From Isoetes taiwanensis (Eukaryota > Streptophyta > Lycopodiopsida > Isoetales > Isoetaceae), in the NCBI GenBank assembly GCA_021234155.1, contig JAJEKV010000010.1:6610871-6674870 (forward strand): DNA of 64,000 nt, read 5' to 3'. This document shows, piece after piece, positions 43,973 to 54,500 of this stretch. The notes beneath the pieces are model-generated. The model was not told the DNA's origin. It made no database searches and saw nothing but the letters and a program-made list of their open reading frames with translations. Made by a program: the position numbers and the translations under genes. Every line of letters starts with the position of its first letter. Position 1 is the first letter of the stretch.

Positions 43973-45597
43973 TGTGACGTTCGGCCAAAGATACGGTCCC
44001 GTATCTTATCTTTCGCTTCGTCCGCGTTACCGCCACCCGGACCGACGCGCACGCCAGGCGTGTAGCCAGGTGGGTAGCCCCTAGGGGGCAACTCGCAAGG
44101 AGCGTGCATTAATTAATGTGCACATTTAACCATGTGCACATTGATCTAAGTGCACATTTTCCATGTGGACACTTGATGCCAAGTGGGCCATACCCAAGTG
44201 TGCAATTAATGTGCACACCTCCCAATATGCACATTAATGTGGGCACACCTTTCCATGTGGGCACATTTTGCCACCTAGCCATTAATGGCAAGTGGGCCCA
44301 TTCCCAATTATCCCACATGCCAAAAGGGGATAATTGGAAACCCTAACCAACCCCCATGTCTATTTAGGAGGGGAAACCCTAACTTGCCCAATTTCGTTTC
44401 TAGGGTTTTAGAGCTCTGTTTTGGCTGCCTCAAGAGCCAAAACTGCCTCCCAGATCTGCCTGAGAGAATTGCACCATTAGTTTCCCTTGATTCGAGCGTT
44501 TCAGCAGGATGGTCGAACTCAGGTCAGGAGGAGCCCCTCAAGGATCAGGTATTTAGGCAATTTAATAGCTTAAACCTCTTTTAGTCATAGAATCAGTAGG
44601 AGCAGCCTTCTAGATCTCTAGATACCAGACTCTAACTAAAGAACCTAACTCTATGATATAGATTAGATCTTGTTCTTTAGTTCTCTTATGATGTATGTGG
44701 ATGATGTATCTCTATGAACTCCTTGTATTGGGAAGGGGGGTAGAGACCTAAAGCTTGGTAGTAGATGCTCCTAGATTAGCCTCTCTAGCACCATATAAAT
44801 TCGGCCTGTGTACAAGAACCACACCTGGTTGTGGGTGAAAGGGCCAGACTGGCTAACGTGTCCTGACTCTTGAACGATCCCTCTGGTGTGTAAGGCCTAC
44901 CGGGGATCATTGTGACTAGGTCTAATGGCTTGCCACTGAGTGTGGGCAAGGCATGGGCTCGACACCCGTGGAGTGGGGTTCACTTTCCAGTGGGTTCAGT
45001 CGAATAAGGGCAGTGGCCCTCTAGTCACCTTGAGTCAGCATGTAGATCTCTGGAGGGAGTGATCCCTACCTGCCCCATCGGAACTGGGGAGATGCAACCC
45101 AGGAATAGCCCCTTTGGCTATGCACCCGGCGGGCTACAGTCAGGTCCCAACACTTTTCAACCTACTCTGCAAAGTGTGCACAGGAGGGGCGGATGGAGTG
45201 GACCACCCATTGCCATGTTCTTATGCCAGCCAAAACCATTGCCATGAATTCTGTCTGCAATGAACTCTGGAGACCCAAGCTTGTCAGTCCATCCCTGTGT
45301 CTGAGCCTTGGGTAGGATCTCCCATATGCATTGTGCTGATCATTGTTTATGCAGATGTGATATGCCACCCTGGAGGTGGATATGTGATGCTTTGTATACT
45401 GACATGTATGTTTACGCTTCCGCAGCTAGGTAGGCCCTGAGGGAGACGGGGTAAAATGACCCCTTCACTCTTCCCACTGGAACCCGTCTCGGTTGCAGTG
45501 TCATGTGGAGGGCCCTGTATCAGCATGGCGCTGGTATGGGGGAAGAACTCCTGTTTGTATATGGTGAGTGCACCGTATACGAGTAGGGGACGTCACA
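43973..45597 (+). repeat. 5' LTR of element 1
   Basis: 1625 bp, TGTGACGTTCGG ... GGGGACGTCACA. Its first 350 bp contain many TGCACAT/ATGTGGGCACA-type repeats (about 44106-44270). Its ends resemble the element 2 and 4 LTRs (TGTGACGTTCC ... GTCACA), but the interior differs. Confidence 0.9.
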
Positions 45598-45598
45598 G

Positions 45599-45610
45599 TG
45601 GTATCAGAGC
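45599..45610 (+). promoter_or_regulatory. primer binding site (initiator Met-tRNA) of element 1
   Basis: TGGTATCAGAGC, one base after the LTR end. Confidence 0.95.
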
Positions 45611-45802
45611 AATGTTCTTGGTGACCAAGAGCAAAGCACTGACCATGCTCCCATTAGTACTAACCTGATAGGATCCTTAAACCTCGAAAAATGAGAATTT
45701 TTTTTTCTCATTTTTGTAGTTTTGCTAAGCTAGTAACAGTTAAAATGAATAAAAACATAAAAAGAGTAAGAATTGGTGAGCCAACTCTCAAAAAGTAGGG
45801 TG

Positions 45803-45869
45803 GTCTCACACGTCGCGCCAGGACAGGAAATGAGATTTTCATTTTCGGGCTGGGCGCAACGTGTGAGAC
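45803..45869. promoter_or_regulatory. 67-bp hairpin, copy 1 (upstream of H3-like ORF)
   Basis: The outer arms GTCTCACACGTCGCGCC and GGGCGCAACGTGTGAGAC pair. The inner arms GGAAATGAGA and TTTTCATTTTC also pair. It is one of four copies of identical length in this element. Confidence 0.9.
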
Positions 45870-46003
45870 ATTCAGCTTGAACACATTAAAAAGTCATGAA
45901 TTACAATAAAATAGCTTGATAATTCTAAATTAGAACTAAGAATCAGTAGAATTAGCAAGTTACATGATTAGAAAGTAGCAAATTTGATAGTGGACCCCAC
46001 CAT

Positions 46004-46070
46004 GTCTCACACGTCGCGCCAGGACAGGAAATGGGCTTTTCATTTTCGGGCTGGGCGCAACGTGTGAGAC
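46004..46070. promoter_or_regulatory. 67-bp hairpin, copy 2 (upstream of H3-like ORF)
   Basis: Starts 201 bp after copy 1, with the same outer arms. The inner arm differs (ATGGGCTTTTCAT). It ends 78 bp before the TATA box at 46149. Confidence 0.9.
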
Positions 46071-46148
46071 CATGCTTAGATTAAGGTGTTTTAGGTGCTC
46101 TAGATAACCCAAAAAGGTAGTTTCAAGTTTGACCAAAAAATCGACCCC

Positions 46149-46157
46149 TATAAATAG
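46149..46157 (+). promoter_or_regulatory. TATA box before the H3-like ORF
   Basis: TATAAATAG, 109 bp upstream of the ATG at 46258. The leader after it (TTTGCTCTCTTTGCC, AAGGCGATCTT) resembles the leader of ORF2, suggesting an internal promoter module. Confidence 0.6.
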
Positions 46158-46257
46158 ATCTAGACCCTCCCCATTTCCGCGTACCTGCCTTAGAAAATTT
46201 GCTCTCTTTGCCAAGGCGATCTTTTGGTGCGTAGCTCCGATCGGCGAACCGTCAAGC

Positions 46258-47497
46258 ATGGCCCGCACAAAACAGACTGCTAGGAAGCCTCGCCGAAGCG
46301 GATCGTCCAGCGCCAGCGACCCCGGCCTCATTCAGACCATACTCCGAGAACGCCTTTTTCACCAAGGGGAATCCTCTTCCAGCGAGGAGGCAGGATCGGA
46401 TCGGAGCGACCAGACAGAGGTCATAGAGGAGGAGCGGCCAGAGGTGATGCATCAAATTCTCGAGGAGATCGCAGAGGAGGAGAGGAGGAGCAGGGAGGAA
46501 CGGGAGCAGATGGGGCAGCCGACCGCAACAACAAACTCGCTTGGGCCCGGCTCCCAAGAAGAGGAGGAGAGGCAGAGCAAGAGCCTGCTTACCCCTGCTG
46601 AAGAAGCAGACCTTGCGCGCTTCATCAGCAAGTATGAAGATAGGGAGCGGCGCCGAGAGAAGAGGACGAAGACAAGGGAAGACAACCCAACCGTAGCCGG
46701 CGAGCCGAATCGGAAGAAGCACAGGGGCTTTAAGGCGGGCGGCAGAAGGGTGATACAGGTAGGCAAGCGGGCGCCCCGTCATCAACGAGCCGTCAGGCGA
46801 CGAGACCCCGCCTTCTACCGACGACTCGGACGAGGACTATGTCCCCAACACAGAGGGGGCAAGCTCTTCGAAACCCCCAGTCGCAGAGAAGGAGGTACCG
46901 GAGCAGGGGGTGCCTGATGAGCAGCAGCCTGGACAGCCGCAGAAGCCCCCACCATTCCCGACATGGGATAGAGTCAAAGCCCCGCGGCCGCAACGGGAAG
47001 CATATGTGATAGACCCCGTAAAGGTCTATCAGAAGAGGATCAAGGAGCACAACGCTTACATGGTGAAGTGGGAGGCATACAATGCCTATTACCAGGAGCA
47101 CAGGGTAAGAACAATCGAAGGCGGACACCCGACAAGAAGCCAGACCTTGAAGCCGCCGCCACCCAGGCCCAAGCCTCCCAGAGCACCAGGGAAGAAGCGG
47201 ACCAACAGGAAAAAGTTGGAGGACAGAGCCCTCAAGGAGATCCGGCACTTTCAGAAGAGTTACGGACTCTTGATCCCCTGAGCACCGTTCCAACGCTTGG
47301 TCCGTGAAGTCATGCAGGAGTACAACACGGACATGCGAGTGACCGATGAGATGCTGCTGTGCTTACAGGAGGCAGCAGAGGCGAAAATAGTGCAGCATTT
47401 TGAAGATTCGACGGCCTGCACAGTACACGCGAAGAGGGTCACCCTCATGAGGCAGGATATGCATCTTGCCAGGCACATCAAGGGAGAACGCCCTTGA
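46258..47497 (+). CDS. element 1 histone H3-like ORF: H3 tail, acidic/coiled insert, H3 fold
   Basis: Starts [20 protein letters not shown]: the first ten codons equal the canonical H3 tail including K4 and K9, with S10 replaced by P. An insert of about 300 residues follows: [20 protein letters not shown], a Glu/Arg coiled-coil-like part ([18 protein letters not shown]), an acidic SDEDYVPN part, a [20 protein letters not shown] part and a Pro/Lys-rich linker. The C-terminus is an H3 fold: [78 protein letters not shown] frameshift lies at about 46760-46790 and a TGA at 47279-47281 between alpha-N and alpha-1. The fold is more diverged than in element 2. It has its own TATA box and paired hairpins upstream. 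Confidence 0.9.
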
Positions 47498-47641
47498 GAT
47501 TTTGTAAATAACAGAAATTTTTGTTAATATAAAGAATTTTGTGGATAAATAATGTGTTTAATCTAGCTTAATTAAGTTAAGTTATAGAATTCTAGCTTTT
47601 GTTTTGATAAAATTGGAGCTTTTGAGCAAAATTGAGACGAT
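47498..47641. other. AT-rich spacer after the H3-like ORF
   Basis: Probably the 3' UTR of the H3-like gene. No typical histone 3' stem-loop was seen, as expected in plants, whose histone mRNAs are polyadenylated. Confidence 0.4.
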
Positions 47642-47708
47642 GTCTCACACGTCGCGCCAGGACAGAAAATGAGATTCTCATTTTCGGGCTGGGCGCAACG
47701 TGTGAGAC
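47642..47708. promoter_or_regulatory. 67-bp hairpin, copy 3 (upstream of ORF2)
   Basis: GTCTCACACGTCGCGCC ... GGGCGCAACGTGTGAGAC. The inner arms GAAAATGAGA/TTCTCATTTTC form the best-paired copy of the four. Confidence 0.9.
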
Positions 47709-47840
47709 CATGCCCAAAAATGCCCAAAACAGCTCCAAATAGACCAAATAAGGGGTCAATTCTGCCTAACTCGACGAGTTTAGTAGAATTACAGCCTTAG
47801 ATCACCCAAATTGATCAAGTTTGGCCCATCTAGAGCCCAT

Positions 47841-47907
47841 GTCTCACACGTCGCGCCAGGACAGAAAATGAACTTTTCATTATCGGTCTGGGCGCAACGT
47901 GTGAGAC
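47841..47907. promoter_or_regulatory. 67-bp hairpin, copy 4 (upstream of ORF2)
   Basis: Starts 199 bp after copy 3, nearly the same spacing as copies 1 and 2. The inner arm is changed to GAAAATGAACTTTTCATTATC-like sequence; the outer arms are kept. Confidence 0.9.
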
Positions 47908-48098
47908 CTCTCAGTACTTTCATCACCATGCCATATCTAAACGATCCCCAATTTTGTCTAATAGTTTCATTAGCCCATCCTAGCATGTTCAAACCCTAGA
48001 ATTAGTCTTGAAACTCGCAATTGCACCCTTTAATAGATCAGGATCACCCAATTCCAGTAAATTCTAGGTCAACTAAAAATTAGGGTTTTCCCCTTTTC

Positions 48099-48107
48099 TA
48101 TAAATAG
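48099..48107 (+). promoter_or_regulatory. TATA box before ORF2
   Basis: TATAAATAG, 122 bp upstream of ATG 48221, followed by GTCCACCAATTCTC and TTTGCTCTCCACTGC. The same block in element 3 is where element 4 inserted. Confidence 0.6.
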
Positions 48108-48220
48108 GTCCACCAATTCTCATTTAGCACCCTGCAAATTTGCTCTCCACTGCTTAGGCGATCTTCCAGCTCCCTGAGGCGCTTCTGCATTCGTTTGACA
48201 CTCTCTTCCTTGCTAGATCA

Positions 48221-49747
48221 ATGGCCACTGCTGACTTCAGGCGATGGTACAGCGCCAGTGCCCATGCTGCTGAGGCAGATGTCAATGACATCTTCCGAGT
48301 CTTCGAGAAGGAATTAGATGTGCAAGCCACTTTGAATGCAACCCCAGCATATAGACAAGTCTTAGCAGAGTTCCAAGCTAGGGTAGGACCCTCTCTTGTC
48401 CAGGTCCCCCCTTGCATAGGCTATTTTGTTCCCCGCCCATCCCTTCAAGCAGCCTTGGGTGATGTCCCCAACATCGCCAAGTACTTAACCAACAAAGCGC
48501 AGAGGCTGCCAGAGTACATGGTCCTGACAGCTAACAGGACCAAGTACTTCTCCTACACCGCTGCCTTAGCTATTTTCTTATCCCACCGTGCCGAAAACCC
48601 AATGGGGGCAACCTCTATCCCTCCGATAGAGGTGGACCCCATAGCAGTGCAAGCAGAAGAGCAGATGCTTTTGCAGTATCAGCAAGAGCAGGAAGGAGGA
48701 GAGGAAGAAGAAGAGGAGTCCGACGACGATAAGTACACGGAGCTCGACTCAGAGGAGGAACGGCAACAAGCAGAACAGGAGTTGATGAACTTTGAGCAGA
48801 GCCGGCAGAGCATCAGAGTTGCTCCCCCACTTGGGCTAGGCATCACAAGCCTAGCCCCTATCATCATCAACGGAGAGGAGTATCTACTCCTCAGCGACAT
48901 CCAGAACCTTCCCGAGTGCAGGGAGAGGGAGCTCAGATTGGATGAACTACTCCACCAGCTACGGCAGTCAGACTTGGACGACTTCATCGTCCGGGGAGCC
49001 TCGGACTTTCCGCTCCAAGTGAGGGAAGCCGACACCTACACAGGGGAAGCGACTTCCGACATCCAGGCCTACAGCAGCATCAGGCAAATGATGGAGGAGC
49101 AAGAGCTGCCAACAGAGGAGGAGTTCCTCGCCCTCCAGGAACAGATGGGGATCCGTGGGAAGACCACGAGCATTTTAATGCCGAGGCCTTCGACGCCACC
49201 TCCATCAAGAGGAGCAGGAATCGACCTCAGGCGAGTCGACTCCACAATTGAAGACTACCGGGACCTCACTGAGATAGAGGTCGACGAATACGCCGGGAGG
49301 CACAGGGCTGGAGGCCAAACAAGCGGAGAGGCTTCAGCAACGCACAATGACAGGTCCCTGAGGTACTACCTGCCGCTGCTGCTAGATGGGAGAATAGCGG
49401 TAATACACCGCAAATTCAGCCCGCGCGGAGAAGAGGGGGTGTTCATGCTCATTGCACTCTCAGGCTTCGGCAGGCATGCTCGCATAGCGCCAAATGTCGA
49501 CTATGCTGTCCTGGTCAAGAGAGAAATGGCACTTGACCTCTTCGACTTCGCCATACCCCATCGACGTCAGGCGAGATTGGCGGTGACCGCGGCCCTTACA
49601 TCCGACCGCAGAGTGGAAGAACTGGCGAGAGCCTTGCAGGGCGGCTCGTCAGCAAGCGTCATCAGGAACTTGGGTCATTCGGTAGGAACGGCCCAAGTTA
49701 AGAAGTTCCTTGAAGACAACCCGTCTTACCGGCGATTTCAAGACTAG
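48221..49747 (+). CDS. element 1 ORF2, retroelement accessory protein of unknown function
   Basis: 508 codons, intact, start MATADFRRWYSASAHAAEAD. Residues about 1-140: a conserved block with PSLVQVPPCIGYFVPRPS. About 150-200: very acidic (EEEEEESDDDKYTELD). About 205-230: LGLGITSLAPIIINGEEYLL. About 330-430: LRYYLPLLLDGRIAVIHRKF and MLIALSGFGRHARIAPNVDY. The end reads GHSVGTAQVKKFLEDNPSYR. No known fold, transmembrane segment or nuclease/protease motif is recognisable. Homologues are ORF2 of elements 3 (close) and 2 (distant). Conservation of an open frame in three copies argues for a function in the element, possibly structural or chromatin-related; that is speculation. Confidence 0.85.
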   Translation: MATADFRRWYSASAHAAEADVNDIFRVFEKELDVQATLNATPAYRQVLAEFQARVGPSLVQVPPCIGYFVPRPSLQAALGDVPNIAKYLTNKAQRLPEYMVLTANRTKYFSYTAALAIFLSHRAENPMGATSIPPIEVDPIAVQAEEQMLLQYQQEQEGGEEEEEESDDDKYTELDSEEERQQAEQELMNFEQSRQSIRVAPPLGLGITSLAPIIINGEEYLLLSDIQNLPECRERELRLDELLHQLRQSDLDDFIVRGASDFPLQVREADTYTGEATSDIQAYSSIRQMMEEQELPTEEEFLALQEQMGIRGKTTSILMPRPSTPPPSRGAGIDLRRVDSTIEDYRDLTEIEVDEYAGRHRAGGQTSGEASATHNDRSLRYYLPLLLDGRIAVIHRKFSPRGEEGVFMLIALSGFGRHARIAPNVDYAVLVKREMALDLFDFAIPHRRQARLAVTAALTSDRRVEELARALQGGSSASVIRNLGHSVGTAQVKKFLEDNPSYRRFQD

Positions 49748-49930
49748 TTAGACTCTTGATCCCGGAGACTTTTTGTACTAAAATATTATATAATATAAAC
49801 ATAATCCTTTTTGCACTTTAAATGTCTTGTTGATGTATTTTGCCCCACAACTATGCCAACAAACGTAAACAGTGCAAGAAAACAAGTAAATCTAACCATA
49901 TAGCCATGAATTACTTGTGTATGCAGCTAG
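49748..49930. other. spacer with probable 3' splice site before gag
   Basis: TTACTTGTGTATGCAG|CTAGAGG at about 49911-49926 matches ACTGTGTATGCAG| in element 3. No good ATG opens gag here, so gag is likely reached by splicing from an upstream exon. Confidence 0.45.
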
Positions 49931-51598
49931 AGGCCTAGGCTCAGGAGAACAACAACGCCGAGACATGGAAGAACAAACACCGCCCAGACCACCCCCGGCA
50001 AGGAACCTATTTGAAGAAATGGAACCCATGACCCCAGAGGAGGAGATATCCCAGATGAGGACGGACCTTGAGCAGATAAAGGCTCTGCTAGCCGCACAAG
50101 CAGGAGCGGGTTCGGTGGGCAATGCTCAATTGCCACAAGCATCAGCTCGGAAAACAGGAAGGGACAAGAAGAGGAGCAAGAGAAGGAGATCCCCCAGCTC
50201 GGATTCCTCCGACTCAAGCTCAGATTCAGACTCCGACTCCGAGGAAGAAGAAGAGCAGGCCCAGGACCAAGCAGATGGAAGGCAAAGGAACACTGAAGAG
50301 GGAAGGCAGAGGAACACACCAGATGGACGACAAAGGGACACAAGAGTCTCTGACTACCAGAAGAAGGTAGACTCTGCTTTGGGAAATGTTTGGAAAGCCA
50401 GGAAACTCGAGCAATTCTCGGGCGAGAACAGGTCAGGAATGGAGGCCGAGGCTTGGCTTGATGAGATGAGTGAATACGGCAACGCTTATGGTATGAAGGA
50501 TCAGGATAAAGGCAGGGTGGCAACAGCCAACCTGAAAGGAGCAGCACGTATTTGGTGGAAGGGTTATGCCAAGGCACACGGCTTTTCAAGCGCCACTACG
50601 TCCCAAGAGAGCATAAGTCCAGCATGATGCAGCAATTCTATAGGTTGCAACAGGGAAACAAATCAGTCCAGAAGTATACAGAGGAATTCATGAGGCTAAG
50701 GCTGTATGTGCCAAAGTTAGGAGAGAAGCACGCAGTGGAAAGCTATATTGAGGGGCTGAATGATGAGATTCGCAAGCTGGTAAGGGCAATAAACCCTAAG
50801 ACAGTATCAGAAGCAGAGTCCAAGGCAATAAGCTTGCAAGGGACGGGACCTCAGAATAGCGGGCAGAGGCAGCAGTATTTCCAGGAGAAAGGCAAGGCAA
50901 CAGGAAGCTATAGCCCTAGGGCAGCCAGTCCAGGTCCAACTAGAGCCCCATATGGTGGCAACCAGGGGAAGCAGCAGGAGAAGAAGCAGGTGTCCTTCAA
51001 GGACAAGCAGGAGGGGTCAAACTACTCCAAAGTAGTGCGATCCTTTTTGCAGGCTATGCCCAAGGAGAAGAGGCAAGAGTGCATGGAGAAACAGCTTTGC
51101 TTCAGGTGCTTCCAGCCAGGCCATAGAACAACGAACTACCCCTACGTCATGAGTGCAGCACTAGCGGAGTTGGAAGATTGGGACATCCTGTCTGACGACG
51201 ATGGCGAGGCGGCCCGCGACTACATCCAGGGTGAGTGTCATATCTTTGCCGCAATAGATACAGAGCAAGCAGAGAGTCAGTATAAGGTAATTTCCACAGT
51301 CGGGAAGGCCAAGGCCAAGTCTTTTATAGTCCTGATAGACTCAGGAAGTAGCCATAATTTTGCATCCCCAAGGATGGTAGAAATGTTGAAGTTGAAACCA
51401 CTGAAGTCGAAGCCGAGGCCCGTTGTTTTAGCAAGCGGAGCAGTAAGGCAAACAGCAGGCAAGAGGATCAACTTCGACATCGAATTGCCAGGAATAAACA
51501 TTCAGATGGGGGCAGAAGTAATGGGCATTGGCAAGTTTGATTTGATCATAGGAATGGAGTATCTTGGACCGGCAGGGGCCGTGGAAAGCGGAAAGTGA
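49927..51598 (+). pseudogene. element 1 gag and protease (broken by two small deletions)
   Basis: The first frame (to 50627) holds PMTPEEEISQMRTDLEQIKA, a basic/Ser/Asp-rich hinge (KKRSKRRRSPSS) and capsid [16 protein letters not shown] deletion of about 50 bp relative to element 3 at about 50583 shifts the frame. The second frame (to 51598) continues FKRHYVPREHKSSMMQQFYR, KLGEKHAVESYIEGLNDEIR, the knuckle CFRCFQPGHRTTNY (last Cys changed to Tyr) and the protease [13 protein letters not shown] deletion of about 11 bp at about 51583 ([10 protein letters not shown]; element 3 keeps [10 protein letters not shown]) shifts into the pol frame. Confidence 0.85.
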
Positions 51599-54500
51599 CC
51601 TTCCCAACGCCCGACGGCAAGATCATTGAGATCACAGGTAAAGAAGTTGTTCCCATCATGCAGTGTATGTCTTCTAAACGGCTGTTCAAGTGCATCAAGA
51701 GCGAGCAAGTAGCTTACATCTTTAAGCTTGAGATTGAAGAGCCGGAGTCCGAAGAAAGCAAAGAAGACAAGGTGCTCAGCAAGTTGCCGAAGCAAATAGC
51801 TAACTTGATCACGGAATTCCATGATCTCTTTCCTGATGAGATCGAGCACCTCCCTCCTTACAGGGGAGTCGAGTGTGAGATAGCACTCGAACCGGGAACG
51901 AAGCCGACAAGTAAGGCTCCATACAGAATGACGACGCAAGAATTGACGGAGCTAAAGAAGCAATTGCAGGAGTTGCTCGACCTAGGCTTCATTAGACCTA
52001 GCGTCTCGCCATTTGGAGCGCCCATTCTTTTTGTTAAGAAGAAGGATGGCAGTTTGAGGATGTGCATAGACTATAGGCAGTTGAACAAGCACACCATCAA
52101 AAACAAGTATGCGCTTCCTAGATCGGATGACTTGATGGATCAGCTTCAAGAAGCAAAGGTCTTCTCCAAAATCGACTTAAGGTCAGGCTATCATCAGATC
52201 CGGATAAAGGAAGAAGATATTCATAAAACCGCTTTCAGAACGCGGTATGGGCATTATGAGTTCACGGTAATGCCTTTCGGCTTATCCAACGCCCCAGCAA
52301 CGTTCATGAGGCTCATGAACGATATCTTCAGGGAGTTCTTAGACACCTTTGTGATTGTGTTCTTTGATGACATTTTGGTGTATAGCAGATCCCTTGAAGA
52401 GCACGTACAACACTTAAGGAGGGTGCTGGAAAAGTTGAAGAGGCACCAGTTGTACGCCAAGTTGTCGAAGTGCCACTTCGCAACGGAGAAGGTGGAATAT
52501 CTTGGTCACGTGGTCTCGGCAGAAGGAATTTCGACGGACCCTTCCAAGATCGAAGCCGTCATTCAGTGGCCGGCACCGAAGAATGTGCATGAAGTCAGAA
52601 GTTTTCTGGGCCTAGCAGGGTACTACAGGAAGTTCGTGAAGAACTTTGCTAAGATAGCGGCCCCGCTAACAGACTTGACGAGGGTGGAAAATGTAAAAGA
52701 CTGGGTAGATCATTGGCACAAGAAAGCCCAAAAGGGGTTTGAATTGTTGAAGGAAGTCTTAACCCTGTCAGATCCTGAGAAAGATAAGCTTGTGGCCACA
52801 GACGCGAGCAAGATAGCTACAGGTGCAGTGCTCATGCAAGAAGAGCGTGTAGTAGCGTATGATTCCAGGAAGATGAACGACGCCGAGACGCGCTACCCCA
52901 CGCATGATCAGGAATTGCTTGCGGTTGTCAGGGCATTAAGAATTTGGAGGCATTACCTTTTGGGAAGGAAGTTCCAATTGGATAAGGATCACCAGAGCCT
53001 CCAATATGTATTCACGCAACCACACCTCAACCTGAGGCAGAGAAGGTGGATGGAGTTCCTTGAGGAGTACGACTTTGACATAGTCTACAAGCCAGGGAAG
53101 CTCAATGTGGTAGCGGATGCGCTTTCAAGGCATCCCCTGACAACTAGAGTGCATTGCAATGCAATTTCGACGCTTTCCAGCGACTTCGGGAAGAAGATCG
53201 AAGAGTCCCTGCCAACAGATGTCGACTTCAAGGAAGTATGTGCAAGCTTATGTAGGGAAGCAAGAACAGATAAGGAGCGGGAAGCCTTCAAACATTTTAA
53301 GAAGGAAGGTAACCTATTATACCATAAGAACAAGTTGTGTGTGCCAGAATCTTCAGGAGTAAGGAAGTTGATCCTCCACGACACACACAACAGTCCAATA
53401 GCTGGCCATGCGGGATTCATGAAAACATATTTCAAAGTGCGCAGCAGCTATTATTGGCCAGGAATGAAGAAGCAAGTAGCTCGCTACATCAAGGAATGTC
53501 AGCTATGTCAGCAGACGAAGACAGAACAGCTTCGAATTCCAGGGGCATTAGAGCCATTAGCGGTGCCAAACGCTAAGTGGGAAGTGATCAGCATGGATTT
53601 TATAACAGGGCTTCCAAGGACAGTAAGGAGGAAGGATGCCTTGATGGTAGTGGTCGACAAGTTGTCAAAGATGGCACACTTTGTGCCTTGCAGGACCACA
53701 GACACCGCTATGGATACAGCAAAGCTCTTCACCAAAGAGATCTTTAGGCTTCATGGCATGCCAAGGGAGATCATCTCCGATAGGGATCCGAAGTTCATGA
53801 GCGCCTTTTGGCAAGACCTCTTTGCGACAATTCAGACGAAGCTATCCATGAGCACGGCGTATCATCCTCAGACGGATGGCCAAATGGAGCGGACCAACAG
53901 GATTTTGGAAGACATGCTACGAAACTATGTCTGGAATAAGCAAGGTATGTGGGAAGAATTTATTCACTTGGTGGAGTTTGCATACAATAGCACCAAGCAG
54001 GAATCATCCCAAATGTCGCCGTTTATGATCAACTACGGCTATCAATGCCTGACTCCAGACACCTGGCACAACCCCGTGTCAAAAGTAGAAGTTTCGCAGC
54101 ACATGTTGGCCGATATGCAGCAGCTAGTGGAAGAAGTTCGGGGGTATCTTCTAGCAGCGAGGAGCCGGCAGAAGAGCATCGCCGACAAGCATCGAACAGT
54201 CAGGGAGTTCGAAGTTGGCGACAATGTGTGGCTCAAGATCAAGGTGAAGCAGGCGAAGCTCAGGATCGGGAATTGCAAGAAGCTTGCTCCAAGGTGGGCT
54301 GGACCTTTCAGGATAATCAAGAGAGTAGGTAATCAATCCTACAGATTGGATCTACCAGCACACCTAAAGATTCATAAGGTCTTCCATGTGAGCTTGTTGA
54401 AGAAGCATACTCCAAATCCAGACGAAGTCTTGGACACTCCAACGTTGTTGGAAATGACGGAGGAGGAGCTGGAAATAGTTCCAGAATTGATTCTTGATAA

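Noticed and set aside
44109-44346. ORFs on both strands in the element 1 LTR (and their copies at 55.7 kb)
   Set aside because: Produced by short DNA repeats; present identically in both LTRs, as expected for non-coding sequence.
46129-46257. Upstream in-frame extension of the H3-like ORF
   Set aside because: The frame is open back to 46129, but that stretch overlaps the TATA box and leader. The exact H3 start at 46258 is far more plausible.
47217-47497. CENP-A/CenH3 identity for the element 1 H3 fold
   Set aside because: Loop 1 is not lengthened, and the tail is that of ordinary H3.
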